Below the pieces are notes generated by a model, which worked only from the letters and a program-made list of their open reading frames with translations, did no database searches and was not told where the DNA came from. Source: an uncultured Mycoplasmatota bacterium (GTDB lineage: Bacteria; Bacillota_I; Bacilli_A; RF39; UBA660). From it: DNA of 64,000 bases. Position 1 is the stretch's first letter. Every line of letters starts with the position of its first letter. Below, in pieces: positions 17,630 to 26,748 of this stretch. Location of the stretch: the NCBI GenBank assembly GCA_947570175.1, contig CANOTJ010000006.1, forward strand, positions 1 through 64,000, read 5' to 3'. Both the position numbers and the translations under genes were made by a program.

Positions 17630-17673
17630 AAAAGAGGCGACAAAGACATTAAGTTTTATGTCTTGCACCTCTA
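17630..17673 (+). terminator. Bidirectional terminator between convergent genes
   Basis: AGAGGCGACAAAGACAT and ATGTCTTGCACCTCT pair with small internal mismatches. They are flanked by A-rich and T-rich runs, so both the integrase and the convergent gene (stop at 17671) can end here. Confidence 0.7.
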
Positions 17674-18246
17674 TTTTTTCTTAATTAAATATAGTTTTCT
17701 ATTTTCTTCACTAATTGTTTCGTATGATAGTTTGTAATCATCTAATTGATTCATTAACTGATGGAAAACATATACTAACCTTTGATCTCTATAATCTATT
17801 TGTGGATACATTTCTGTGATAAATCCAAAATATAAATTTTTGAAATTTAAACTATTCTTAATAGCATTATAGATTTCATTCGTTTTTTCCTCTACTGAAT
17901 CCTCAAAAAAAATAACTGTTCCAAATTCATCAATAGTTGGAACTCCATAACTATGTTTTGGATGCAATCTTTGTACAGAATGTAAAAAGCGATTATCATT
18001 ATAAATTGATTTAGGAACCATAATTTCACTATTTTCTAAATATCCATATGCTCCATCAATGCCATATTCATCTAATTCTGAATAAACTACTTTGTCAGAT
18101 AATAAATATGGATTATATTCTGTTAAATTTTTTGATAATGATAATGGTGCTGATTGTAATAGTTCTAATACTCTTTCAGAATTGTTTGGATTAAATCCCT
18201 CAGATACCATATATTTTAGCATTAATAAAGAATCTTTCTTTTCCAT
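17671..18246 (-). CDS. Hypothetical protein, 191 residues
   Basis: Family not recognised. It is mixed helix/strand with recognisable blocks DSLLMLKYMVSEGFNPNN, VYSELDEYGIDGAYGYLEN and FITEMYPQIDYRDQRLVYVF. No signal peptide or membrane segment. I placed the start at the ATG at 18246, preceded by AAGAGGG; the frame extends to 18321 without another site. It is convergent with the integrase and shares its terminator. It may be island cargo. Confidence 0.55.
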   Translation of the reverse strand: MEKKDSLLMLKYMVSEGFNPNNSERVLELLQSAPLSLSKNLTEYNPYLLSDKVVYSELDEYGIDGAYGYLENSEIMVPKSIYNDNRFLHSVQRLHPKHSYGVPTIDEFGTVIFFEDSVEEKTNEIYNAIKNSLNFKNLYFGFITEMYPQIDYRDQRLVYVFHQLMNQLDDYKLSYETISEENRKLYLIKKK

Positions 18247-18386
18247 AATTATCCCTCTTAAATTGAGGATTACTATACCATAAAAATCCATAAGTGTCAA
18301 TTTTTTTGCTTGTAAAGTCAAGACATAATTACCATTTTTGCCTATTTTAAGACGATTTTAAAGGAAGTTGGTACAAATACTTATAT

Positions 18387-18664
18387 TTAGTTTAATTGCT
18401 TAATAAAGATTTCTAAATCTGACAATTTAATTCTATTAGATAAATTCTCAATAAAGATTTCATTAGAATAATTAAATACTAGAAAAGTAATGCCTTTAAT
18501 AATACCCCTATGAGGTTCTATGTAGTTTAAATTTATTTTTTCAATTTTTCTAATATTACCATTGATAATAGTAGGAATATAGTATTACAAAAACTACATA
18601 TAAATTCTATTTTGTTCTTTAATTCATTATCAATTTCTAATTCTTTCTTTGTAATAGTTACCAT
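18387..18664 (-). pseudogene. Frameshifted small hypothetical gene
   Basis: An ATG at 18664 with a strong AAGGAGG reads MVTITKKELEIDNELKNKIE to FICSFCNT, then shifts frame near 18580. The next frame continues with protein-like sequence (YIPTIINGNIRKIEKINLNY, then RGIIKGITFLVFNYSNEIF) to a TAA at 18387. The joined product would be about 90 residues. Family unknown. It is the last gene-like item before tRNA-Thr. Confidence 0.5.
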
Positions 18665-18772
18665 TTCATCTGTCCTCCTTTACTTAAATATTTAAAAAGT
18701 ACCAACTTCTCATAGAAATTGATACTTATATATTTAAGTCCTAAACTATAAAAGTCTGGACAGATTGCTTAC

Positions 18773-18847
18773 TGGTGCCAGTTATAAGAATCGAACTTAT
18801 AGCTAATCATTACGAGTGATTTGTTTTACCATTAAACTAAACTGGCA
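18773..18847 (-). tRNA. tRNA-Thr (anticodon CGT)
   Basis: The acceptor stem TGCCAGT/ACTGGCA is followed by encoded CCA. The T-arm is AAGTTCGATTCTT and the anticodon loop CTCGTAA is closed by AATCA/TGATT, giving anticodon CGT, which reads ACG. A TATAAT lies about 10 bases upstream of the 5' end. It marks the right boundary of the mobile island. Confidence 0.9.
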
Positions 18848-18925
18848 TATATTTATTATACCACACTCATAATTATATGGATAGCAAGAAATCAAACATT
18901 TTAAATAAATGTTAGACCATATAAA

Positions 18926-18956
18926 AACTCCACTTTTATATCTACCAAATGGAGTT
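18926..18956 (-). terminator. Terminator of the pheST operon
   Basis: On the minus strand AACTCCA and TGGAGTT form a stem just after the pheT stop, followed by TTTTTAT. Confidence 0.7.
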
Positions 18957-18968
18957 ATCATACTAATC

Positions 18969-21341
18969 TTATTTATCTCTTAACTTTGCTTTACATTTTT
19001 TTTCTACTTCTTCAATAATTTTATTAAATAAATTCATTACTTCTTCTTCATTTAATGTTCTGTTTGAATCAGAGAAGGTTAAAGAATAAGCAATAGATTT
19101 TTCATCAGATCCTACATTTTCCCCTACATATACATCAAACACTTGAATATTAGTAAGTAGTCTTGTTCCAGCCTTTTTTATTACCTTTTGTATTTCTTCT
19201 GCCATAACATTCTTATTAACAATAAATGCTACATCTTTTTTTATTTCTGGATATCTAGAAGCCGCCTTATATTTAATAGGCTTTACTTTTTGCATCAGGC
19301 TAGTAAGAGAAATCTCTGCAATATAAATCTCATCTTTTTGATCAAATGGATGAACTCTTCCAATAATTCCTAAATTCTTATGATCTAATAAAATCCTTGC
19401 ACTCATACCAGGATGCATATTGGGAAGTGCATCTGTAACAAAGCAATAACGATTTTTAAATCCTAAATAATCTAGTATATTTTGAACAATTCCCTTTATA
19501 ACATAAAAATCTACTACTAAACCTTTATTTTGCCAAGCATTTGTAATATAATTTCCCTTCATCAAAATGGTAATTTTACTATCCTCTTGATAATTTATAT
19601 CATATGTTTTACTAATTTCATATAACATAATATCATTTACTTTTCTAGCCTTATTATATTCATAAACATTTAATAATGAAGGAATTAAACTTGTTCTAAC
19701 AACCGATTTATCTATACTCATTGGGTTGGGAAGAATAACCTGTTTTTTATCTTCATACTGAAAAGTTTTTGCCATAGAAGGGGATGTTAAAGTATAGGTT
19801 TTACACTCATTTAATCCTAGGGAACGAAGACGTTTAGAAACTAGTTTTCGATATTTTACATCTCCAATGTACTCCCCTTTTTTAATATTAACTTTTGGTA
19901 AAGTTGAAATTAAATTATGATATCCAAACAATCTTCCAACTTCTTCCGCAATATCATTTACATTTGGATCAATATCTAATCTTCTATTGGGAATAGTCGC
20001 TATAAAAATTTCACCATTTTTTTGAAAAGAAAAATCTAGACGATCTAATTCTTTTTCTATATCTTCTTCGCTTATTTCAATTCCTAATAGGGAATTCAAT
20101 TGTGTAGCTTTAAATTCTACTTGTTTTGGGGTTTTATCCACGTGATCATATTTTACTTGTCCGCTTAAAACTTTAGCAGAAGCATATTTTTCTAATAAAT
20201 GACAAGCTCTTTCTATTGTTTCATTTGTATATTCAAAATTTAACCCTTTCCCATAACGAATAGAAGCCTCACTTCTTAAATTTAAATGGGAAGCTGTATA
20301 ACGAATACTAGTAGCATCAAAAATAGCACTTTCAATAATAATTTTTTTAGTATTTTCATCAACCTCGGTATTTTCTCCTCCCATCACTCCTGCTATACAA
20401 ACTGGTTCTTCTCCCTTTGTAATAACAATATCTGATGATTTTAAAATACGCTTTTTACCGTCTAATGTTGTAATTTCTTCCCCTTCTTTTGCATCACGAA
20501 CAACAATTTTATTTCCCAATTTCTCTTGATCGAAGAAATGAAGTGGCTGTCCATATTCTAACATAACATAATTAGAAATATCTACTACATTATTAATAGG
20601 TCTCATTCCCGCCTTAATCAATCGATTTTTGATAAAATCTGGAGACTCTCCTATTTGAACATCTATAACCATTTTAGCTAAATAATAAGGACATTTATCG
20701 GTTTTAACTTGAAGATTTAACTTGGATTTTACGGAGTCTTGAATAGGATTAGTCTCTATACTTGGTAATGTTACTTTTTTATTTAAGATAGCTGCAATCT
20801 CATAAGCAAATCCAATATGATAATAACAATCATTATTACGATGTTTATGGATATCTAATTCATATAAAGTATCCTCAAGTCCTAGATAATGAATTGGATT
20901 TTCTCCTATCTTCGCATCATCTTTTAAAATCTCGATTCCACGATGATAATTCTCTTCTGTTTTTTCCTCTAGTCCTAATTCAAATAAAGCGCAAATCATT
21001 CCATTAGACTCTACCCCACGTATTTTGCCTTTTTTTATTTCAAAATTTCCTGGTAATACAGCACCTGGAAGAGCAACAATGACTTTAATATTATCTTTTA
21101 TATTTGGAGCTCCACATACAATTTGAACTACTTCTTTTCCAATATCTACTTGACAAACATGTAAATGATCACTATCTTCATGATCTCTACATTCGATAAC
21201 TTTTCCAATCACCAAATGATCAATATGATTGGTAATCACCTTTTCAATATTAATTCCTGCTTTGGTGATTTTGGTAGCTAGTTCTATTAGGTCTTCATCT
21301 TCTAAATCAATATAATCTTTTACCCAATCCAAACTCATCAT
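18969..21341 (-). CDS. pheT: Phenylalanyl-tRNA synthetase beta subunit
   Basis: About 790 residues, normal for bacterial PheT. It forms the alpha2-beta2 synthetase with PheS and charges tRNA-Phe. In order: an EMAP-type tRNA-binding domain (about 40-150, with LVIGKVIECRDHEDSDHLHVC), the B3/4 editing domain (about 210-390, with RPINNVVDISNYVMLEYGQP), B5, a catalytic-like core, and the C-terminal ferredoxin-fold anticodon-binding domain (YPEIKKDVAFIVNKNVMAEE). The start is ambiguous among several ATG codons. I favour 21341, one base after the pheS stop, with AAAGG upstream. It is co-transcribed with pheS under the Phe T-box. Confidence 0.95.
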   Translation of the reverse strand: MMSLDWVKDYIDLEDEDLIELATKITKAGINIEKVITNHIDHLVIGKVIECRDHEDSDHLHVCQVDIGKEVVQIVCGAPNIKDNIKVIVALPGAVLPGNFEIKKGKIRGVESNGMICALFELGLEEKTEENYHRGIEILKDDAKIGENPIHYLGLEDTLYELDIHKHRNNDCYYHIGFAYEIAAILNKKVTLPSIETNPIQDSVKSKLNLQVKTDKCPYYLAKMVIDVQIGESPDFIKNRLIKAGMRPINNVVDISNYVMLEYGQPLHFFDQEKLGNKIVVRDAKEGEEITTLDGKKRILKSSDIVITKGEEPVCIAGVMGGENTEVDENTKKIIIESAIFDATSIRYTASHLNLRSEASIRYGKGLNFEYTNETIERACHLLEKYASAKVLSGQVKYDHVDKTPKQVEFKATQLNSLLGIEISEEDIEKELDRLDFSFQKNGEIFIATIPNRRLDIDPNVNDIAEEVGRLFGYHNLISTLPKVNIKKGEYIGDVKYRKLVSKRLRSLGLNECKTYTLTSPSMAKTFQYEDKKQVILPNPMSIDKSVVRTSLIPSLLNVYEYNKARKVNDIMLYEISKTYDINYQEDSKITILMKGNYITNAWQNKGLVVDFYVIKGIVQNILDYLGFKNRYCFVTDALPNMHPGMSARILLDHKNLGIIGRVHPFDQKDEIYIAEISLTSLMQKVKPIKYKAASRYPEIKKDVAFIVNKNVMAEEIQKVIKKAGTRLLTNIQVFDVYVGENVGSDEKSIAYSLTFSDSNRTLNEEEVMNLFNKIIEEVEKKCKAKLRDK

Positions 21342-21342
21342 A

Positions 21343-22389
21343 TTAATCATCATCCTTTCTATCAAATATTTTATTCTCTCTTAAATCGGTTGTATAAAAT
21401 GTACGAACATCATTTATTCCATATTTTAACATAGCAAGTCTTTCAGCTCCAAAGCCAAAAGCAAAACCACTCCATTCTTTAGGATCGTATCCACAATTAC
21501 GAAGAACATTTGGATGAACCATACCAGCCCCTGATACGGTTATCCAACCCGTATTTTTACAAATGTGACAACCCTCTCCATGACAATTAAAACAGCTAAT
21601 ATCTGTTTCTACTGATGGTTCTGTAAATTGATAATAACTTGGACGGAATCTTGTTTCGCAGGATTCTCCAAATAGTTTCTTTACAATGATATCAAAAGTC
21701 CCTTTTAAATCAGATAGACTAATATTTTTATCTACTAACAATCCTTCAATTTGCATAAATTGATGAGAGTGTGTTGCATCATCATCATCTCTTCGATATG
21801 TTTTCCCTGGACAAATCATACGAATTGGCTTTTCACCTTTTCCCTCTAACATTGTTCGAATTTGAACAGGGGATGTTTGACTACGAAGCAATATTTCCTC
21901 ATCCTGTATATAAAAAGTATCTTGGGCATCTCGTGCAGGATGTCCTTTTGGAATATTCAACATTTCGAAATTAAATTTGTCCTGTTCAATTTCTGGACCA
22001 TCTACTACATCATATCCCATAGACATTAAAAGTTCTTCTATTTCTTCTACTAATTTTTCTAAAATATTTGGCGCTCCCATTGGTATTTCAGTGGCAGGCA
22101 AGGAAATATCTATTTTTTCATTTTCCAATTTTTGATTTAACTGTTCTGTTTCTAATTTTTCTTTTAGAGAATCAAATAATTGATTTGCTTTCGTTTTTAA
22201 ATGATTTAAAGATTTTCCAAATTCTTTTTTTGATTCTGAATCAAGCTCTTTCATACGAGCAGTAAGCTCATGAATTGGCCCCTTCTTACTTAAATACTGC
22301 ATTCGAATCTCATTTAGTTTTTTTAGATCTTTAATGTCTTGTATCTTTTCTTCTATTTCTTCTAATAAATGTTGCATTTTTTCTTTCAT
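21343..22389 (-). CDS. pheS: Phenylalanyl-tRNA synthetase alpha subunit
   Basis: A 348-residue class II synthetase subunit. It has an N-terminal coiled coil (1-90) that binds tRNA and a catalytic core. Class II motif 2 lies around MICPGKTYRRDDDDATHSHQF, FRPSYYQFTEPSVETDISC is present, and motif 3 is at GFAFGFGAERLAMLKYG. Start ATG at 22389 with AAAGGAAGAG upstream, rather than the longer frame to 22416, which lies in the leader terminator tail. It is the first gene of pheST, about 30 bases after the T-box terminator. Confidence 0.97.
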   Translation of the reverse strand: MKEKMQHLLEEIEEKIQDIKDLKKLNEIRMQYLSKKGPIHELTARMKELDSESKKEFGKSLNHLKTKANQLFDSLKEKLETEQLNQKLENEKIDISLPATEIPMGAPNILEKLVEEIEELLMSMGYDVVDGPEIEQDKFNFEMLNIPKGHPARDAQDTFYIQDEEILLRSQTSPVQIRTMLEGKGEKPIRMICPGKTYRRDDDDATHSHQFMQIEGLLVDKNISLSDLKGTFDIIVKKLFGESCETRFRPSYYQFTEPSVETDISCFNCHGEGCHICKNTGWITVSGAGMVHPNVLRNCGYDPKEWSGFAFGFGAERLAMLKYGINDVRTFYTTDLRENKIFDRKDDD

Positions 22390-22417
22390 AAATCTCTTCC
22401 TTTCAAAAAAAAACATC

Positions 22418-22625
22418 CTTAAGTTAAGGACGTGATTATACGTGGTACCACCTTATTTTGTAGTTATACTACCTCAGGGACTAAAACGCGTCACCGTTAT
22501 AAGTTTGGCTTATACAACTCCAAAGACGAATTCATAAAAGATTATTATTAGTTTTCACCAGCCACTAACTCTCTTTTAATAATTACTTTTACTACTACTT
22601 CTTTATCATAGTTTTTCAAAAACTA
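22418..22625 (-). promoter_or_regulatory. T-box riboswitch controlling pheST (Phe)
   Basis: The minus strand carries the T-box core AAGGTGGTACCACG, with the UGGN bulge that pairs to the uncharged tRNA 3' end. A terminator (GTCCTTAACTTAAGGAT, then nine T) follows, just before pheS. A TTC specifier triplet within ATGAATTCGTC (about 22528-22533) fits Phe. Low charged tRNA-Phe would stabilise the antiterminator and switch pheST on. A promoter TTGAAA / 17 bases / TAAACT is seen at 22654-22631. Confidence 0.95.
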
Positions 22626-22664
22626 AATATAGTTTATCACAACTATTATATGTTTTCAAGCAAA

Positions 22665-23864
22665 TTATTTTCTTTTTTGTTCTTTAAATGATAATTGATA
22701 TAGTTCATTTAATAAATCGTTATTACAAAAATACTCATCTGTCAATTCTAAATGAAGGAATTCGTCCATTTCATATGGATATAAAGTAATTTGAATATTA
22801 TTAAAATGATAAGCTAATCTTCTAAAATTTCTTATTAATTTATCACTTAGGTTCCTTTGAATATTATAATGATCTTCTGTACTAGCTATATATTCTGTTT
22901 CTATTTTTTTACTTTCTATATTTTTATTCTTTTTCATCTCTTTTACTTTTAAATATTTTAGTTCTTTAGCATTCCAACGAATTGGAAGAAATGGTGCTAC
23001 TTCAATTTCCTTTATTTCATGTTTCTGTAGTATTGATAAAAAAATAGTTGTTATAACACAAAAACTTGGTACAATGCCTGTTAAGTTTTCTGGGGATTCT
23101 ATATTGTCAATATTTTCCTCCTTCTCAAAATTTTGATTAACTTTATTTAAACACCGTTTAATTCTTTTAAAAAAGGGATTATTATTAATACCATTATTTT
23201 TGTTTTGAATAGCCATAATCGTACACTTACCATTATCAAGACCAAATCGTAATTTTGGAAAAATGAATCTTTCGTTTGAATTTTCTTCATTTATCATTTC
23301 CACATGAAAAGAATATGGTGTTTCTTCATAAATAGGTTCTTTTTGTACAATTATTTTAATGTTGCTTTTCAAAATGGAAGAAGTTCCAATAATTTTATCA
23401 TTTAAATAAGAATCAAAAGTAGTATCCTTTAGAAACTGGGTTCGTTTTTCTATAAAAGCAATTGGATTATTAAAGTCTTTTTCTGTAGCATTAGCCCAAA
23501 GTAAAGTTAAAATTGTCTTATCTTCATATTCTATAGAATCATAATAGTTCTTATCATAAAAATCTCTAGCATATATTAAATACTCCTCTAGTTTGGCAAG
23601 AATTTGATCAAGATCATGAATCATTAAAGTAGGAATGAATAAATTTCTATCTTCTTTCGCATATACAGAAATAGAATTTTTGTTAATTGTTATATTAATA
23701 TTCATATTTTGTCTAGACAAAACAGTTTTAATTTTATTTAGCATTAAAACTTTGTTATCATTAACTGTATTAATAATACTATTAAATACTATGTTATAAG
23801 GTCTATCGGTATATACTCTTTTGTTTGCTGCTTCTAATATAATTTGATAGAATAATTCTTCCAT
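22665..23864 (-). CDS. Hypothetical protein, 399 residues
   Basis: Not recognised. It begins with a helical segment (MEELFYQIILEAANKRVYT). The middle has alternating strands and charged helices (SFHVEMINEENSNERFIFPK, LRFGLDNGKCTIMAIQNKN). A conserved-looking block is IEVAPFLPIRWNAKELKYLK. The end is rich in Glu and Leu. No signal peptide or membrane span. It lies directly upstream of the pheST leader on the same strand but is separate from it. The PP2C gene's terminator precedes it by only about 45 bases, so it is probably transcribed on its own. Confidence 0.6.
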   Translation of the reverse strand: MEELFYQIILEAANKRVYTDRPYNIVFNSIINTVNDNKVLMLNKIKTVLSRQNMNINITINKNSISVYAKEDRNLFIPTLMIHDLDQILAKLEEYLIYARDFYDKNYYDSIEYEDKTILTLLWANATEKDFNNPIAFIEKRTQFLKDTTFDSYLNDKIIGTSSILKSNIKIIVQKEPIYEETPYSFHVEMINEENSNERFIFPKLRFGLDNGKCTIMAIQNKNNGINNNPFFKRIKRCLNKVNQNFEKEENIDNIESPENLTGIVPSFCVITTIFLSILQKHEIKEIEVAPFLPIRWNAKELKYLKVKEMKKNKNIESKKIETEYIASTEDHYNIQRNLSDKLIRNFRRLAYHFNNIQITLYPYEMDEFLHLELTDEYFCNNDLLNELYQLSFKEQKRK

Positions 23865-23908
23865 AAAACCACCTATATCAATTATATCAACTTTTTATAG
23901 AAAGACAA

Positions 23909-23933
23909 GAAAAAAGCCTTCAAAATAAAGACT
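23909..23933 (-). terminator. Terminator after the PP2C-like gene
   Basis: On the minus strand AGTCTT and AAGGCT (one G-T pair) form a short stem followed by TTTTTT, two bases after the stop codon. Confidence 0.55.
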
Positions 23934-23934
23934 T

Positions 23935-24768
23935 TTAAATTTTAAATAGTACAAGTGTTTTTTCCTTACCATATTTTTCATAATCACTTTGGGATTTCAT
24001 TTCTATATAATTTTCAAATTTATTTTTGTCAAAATTAATTATTTGTGAAATAAATTCATTATCACCTAAAAATTCAGTAAAGCCATCACTATATACTAAA
24101 ACTATATCACCATCTGATAACTCTATTTGACCTGATTTTATAAAATTTATAGCAGAATCTTCACCAGTAATGGCACCATATGAAACGCATGTACCATTTT
24201 GGATATTATTCAGATTATTTCTATAATCTCTTCTAACTATAACCCGTGCTTCTGGCAAATACCAAGGAATTCCTATTTTATTTATAAAAGGATCACTATA
24301 CAGTTGTTTATCATCTTCTGTTTGAAATTTAATATTTCCTGAATTATCATATATAATTACTCCACAATCGCAAATATAAGCATATGCTAATATATTGCCC
24401 TCAATACTAACACAAGCAGCAACAGCACTAAAATAATCATTCTCCAAATAATCACAATTAGGAATATATATATTATTTAGTTTCTTAACACTGTCATTGC
24501 ATTTAATTAATCTGTTTTTTAATGTTCCTGCAGTACTTGAAAACGTATCACAAATTTCCTTAGCAGCTAATTCTGCTCCACTTGGTCTTGGATATTTCTT
24601 TACAAATTCACTTTGGGAGCAAGTTGATAAATTACTAATTCCAATAGGATCTCTAGTTACTCCATCAGCAACTATTGCTTCATTTTCTGAGGCATAAAAT
24701 TGATCTTCTACTGGAAAATCATAATTTGATGTTTTGATATTATCAAACGTATTTTTATATACTAACAT
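23935..24768 (-). CDS. PP2C-like protein phosphatase
   Basis: About 277 residues with the ordered motifs of PPM/PP2C phosphatases: an early Asp/Glu block (VEDQF, then ENEAIVADGVTRD), a central strand pair (AYAYICDCGVIIYD), SYGAITGE, and LSDGDIVLVYSDGFTEFL near the end, where Asp residues bind the two metal ions. It would remove phosphate from Ser/Thr of a partner protein. The usual first-strand R is not evident, so activity is uncertain. The start is within the cluster GTG/ATG/ATG, with AGGTG upstream of the last. No kinase is adjacent, although two kinase-like genes lie at 36-38 kb. Repeat element 2 lies just upstream. Confidence 0.75.
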   Translation of the reverse strand: MLVYKNTFDNIKTSNYDFPVEDQFYASENEAIVADGVTRDPIGISNLSTCSQSEFVKKYPRPSGAELAAKEICDTFSSTAGTLKNRLIKCNDSVKKLNNIYIPNCDYLENDYFSAVAACVSIEGNILAYAYICDCGVIIYDNSGNIKFQTEDDKQLYSDPFINKIGIPWYLPEARVIVRRDYRNNLNNIQNGTCVSYGAITGEDSAINFIKSGQIELSDGDIVLVYSDGFTEFLGDNEFISQIINFDKNKFENYIEMKSQSDYEKYGKEKTLVLFKI

Positions 24769-24887
24769 ATTTATCATCACCTGTTATCTATATGCATAAT
24801 GATTTTGTCATTACGAAAGTGTATTTTACTAAATTGAAAAAATTAATTTAACATCTATGGTTATTCTAGCATAACTTTAAATAAACT

Positions 24888-24993
24888 AAAACTCAAAACC
24901 CTGTAAGAAAAGAGGTTTGAGTTTGATATCAATCTGGTGCGGGTGACGAGGTGGTTTACAGCTTACCCGCAAAAGACAATTGATTTATATCAA
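24888..24993 (-). repeat. Structured repeat element, copy 2
   Basis: Plus-strand order: hairpin A (AAACTCAAA 24888-24896 with TTTGAGTTT 24916-24924), core GATATCAATCTGGTGCG (24925-24941), hairpin B (GCGGGT 24939-24944 with ACCCGC 24965-24970), and an outer arm ATTGATTTATATCAA (24979-24993) that can pair with TTGATATCAAT (24923-24933). On the minus strand, a promoter-like TTGCTG / 17 bases / TAAAAT lies upstream, so it may be transcribed and end at hairpin A. Confidence 0.6.
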
Positions 24994-25058
24994 TTTTATC
25001 AAATAATAGAAAAATCAGCAATTTCATGCTAATTTAATAAAATCCTTTTATTATATAT

Positions 25059-25835
25059 CTAATTTTTTAATTTTGTTCTAACCTTAACATCTACATATAT
25101 TAAATCGTGGTCAGATGTTCCTTTGGAATCAATTATTCCTGCATCATTAATATCCCAGTCGCTTGGTATAAATATATGATCTAATTTTTTATTTATTCCC
25201 CCACTATTATGCCATGTATCACCTTCTATATGCACATGTGATATTCCAAAATCTTTAATGCTATTTGTAAAACTGTCAAACTCTTCATTTCCTAATTCCA
25301 TATTAAAATCTCCTGTAATAATTATTGGATACATATCAGAATATTTTTTTATAATTTTTTTTAATTCCTCGAGTTGCCTTATTTGAATAGATGGAACTTG
25401 ATAATCAAGATGTGTATTAATCATACACATAAAATTATTATTACCATTATCAAAAACAATTATTGTAGCTATCCTAGGCATAATAGACATTTTTATAATA
25501 GATTTTTTTAAATCATTAAAATTATCTGCAATCCATGGTAAATGAAATGTTTTTTCTTCAATAACTTTTTTATTTGTAATTATATTATTATTTTCATTAT
25601 ATGGCAATTTTTTTAACAAGCTTCCATATCTATAGTTACCATAAAAATTATAATTTTCTAATTGTAATTTGATAGCATTTACATAGTTAATTGTTAATTC
25701 TTGCGTTCCTAGTAAATCAAATTCATTTTCCTTAATAATTTCCGATACAATTGAAGCATTAGAAATACCATCTTTCCTAATACCACCATGACTATTAATA
25801 GAATTATCTTTTGTGTTAAAACTACCTATTTTCAT
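25059..25835 (-). CDS. Endonuclease/exonuclease/phosphatase-fold protein
   Basis: A 258-residue protein with the full motif set of the EEP superfamily (DNase I/AP-endonuclease-like): GSFNTK at the start, DLLGTQEL (metal-binding Glu), NTHLD, IITGDFNME (catalytic Asp and Asn), KLDHIFIP and GTSDHDLIYVDV (catalytic His). Members cut nucleic acids or hydrolyse phosphodiesters and phospholipids. No signal peptide, so it probably acts in the cytoplasm on nucleic acid or nucleotides. It is encoded in the accessory region between repeat elements 2 and 3. Substrate unknown. Confidence 0.85.
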   Translation of the reverse strand: MKIGSFNTKDNSINSHGGIRKDGISNASIVSEIIKENEFDLLGTQELTINYVNAIKLQLENYNFYGNYRYGSLLKKLPYNENNNIITNKKVIEEKTFHLPWIADNFNDLKKSIIKMSIMPRIATIIVFDNGNNNFMCMINTHLDYQVPSIQIRQLEELKKIIKKYSDMYPIIITGDFNMELGNEEFDSFTNSIKDFGISHVHIEGDTWHNSGGINKKLDHIFIPSDWDINDAGIIDSKGTSDHDLIYVDVKVRTKLKN

Positions 25836-25892
25836 CTAATATTCCCCCTTAAATTGCCACTTATTCTAACATATTTTATTTTATCTGTCAAA

Positions 25893-26463
25893 TTATCTAA
25901 ATGCTCTTTTTATATTATTTTCCACTGTTTTTCTATCAACATTTCTATATTCTTCATTTGTATATTTATTTAATCTATTCATATCAAAATTGAATAAAAC
26001 ATTTTTTGACTTATATAATTCTACAATTCTATTTTCTTGCATTCGAATCTCTATATTCTCAACACACTTTATAACATCTAAAATATTAGGGATTTTATTT
26101 ATAAAATCTTTTATTGTTGTATTCATATTTACTCTATAGTTATAAACAGGTTCATCTATATGAAATAATTTTTCACTACTTGCAATAATTACAGGCATAA
26201 TCACCAAATCTTCCAATTTTGTTTTTTCAGGAAATCTTAAATCTCCAATTAAATCTCTGCTTATTAATTTATTACCAATTCCAGGTGTTTCAGTCACAAT
26301 ATAATCTTTATTTTCTTTTGCTATAGTATACATTTTTTCCAAAATATCAGCTTTTAAGTAATCATCTGCATCTACAAATTTTATAAATTCTCCATTTGCA
26401 TTTTCTAAACCTATATTTCTAGCAGAACCAGCTCCACCATTTTCCTTATCAAAAATTATTAAT
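25893..26463 (-). pseudogene. Family 2 glycosyltransferase, 5'-truncated relic
   Basis: The frame from an in-frame TAA near 26463 encodes typical GT2 sequence: IIFDKENGGAGSARNIGLENA, GEFIKFVDADDYL with the DxD metal-binding motif, then ISRDLIGDLRFPEKTKLEDL. The first 60 or so residues of the nucleotide-sugar-binding fold are missing. An internal ATG at 26342 gives only the C-terminal 149 residues. The upstream sequence belongs to an unrelated small frame. It is therefore a broken glycosyltransferase, left from a capsule or wall-polysaccharide gene. Confidence 0.75.
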
Positions 26464-26697
26464 TTTTATATTTGTAGTTGATCCTCTCTTATTTAGAATA
26501 TATTTCATTAGTTTTGAGAATTCCATTTTTCTTTCTTTTGTAAAACTGCTTTTCTTTAATCTTTCTATAATTTTTAATTCTTCTGAATCTATTTTATGCC
26601 TTATTAATTCAATTTCTTCTTTATTAAATTTTACTACTAATTTAACTCCTTTTATTCTTAGTTTTATTACCTCATTTTTAAATGAAAAACTACACAT
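26449..26697 (-). CDS. Small hypothetical protein, doubtful start
   Basis: An 82-codon frame whose only ATG (26697) lies inside the terminator hairpin of the preceding gene. AAAGGAG occurs internally before VKFNKEEIELIRHKIDSEEL, but no standard start codon follows at the right distance. The central part is helical and charged. It runs into the truncated glycosyltransferase and overlaps it. It may be a remnant that lost its start. Confidence 0.35.
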   Translation of the reverse strand: MCSFSFKNEVIKLRIKGVKLVVKFNKEEIELIRHKIDSEELKIIERLKKSSFTKERKMEFSKLMKYILNKRGSTTNIKINNF

Positions 26698-26710
26698 TTT
26701 TTATGTAGTT
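26685..26710 (-). terminator. Terminator of the ATP-grasp gene
   Basis: On the minus strand AACTACAT pairs with ATGTGTAGTT, followed by a T run, about 40 bases after the stop. Confidence 0.65.
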
Positions 26711-26748
26711 CTTAAACTGATGACATTGAGAAGGGCGTACAACAACTT

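Noticed and set aside
24939-24975. Repeat element 2 as a real tRNA gene
   Set aside because: The stem GCGGGT/ACCCGC plus ACCA resembles a tRNA end, but only about 20 bases lie between the arms, with no anticodon or T arm.
24888-24993. Repeat element as a type III antitoxin RNA
   Set aside because: No tandem repeats within a copy, and the downstream gene is PP2C-like, not a ToxN/CptN/TenpN-type RNase.
26449-26697. A confident small protein gene starting at 26697
   Set aside because: The only ATG is inside the preceding gene's terminator hairpin, so the frame is kept only at low confidence.
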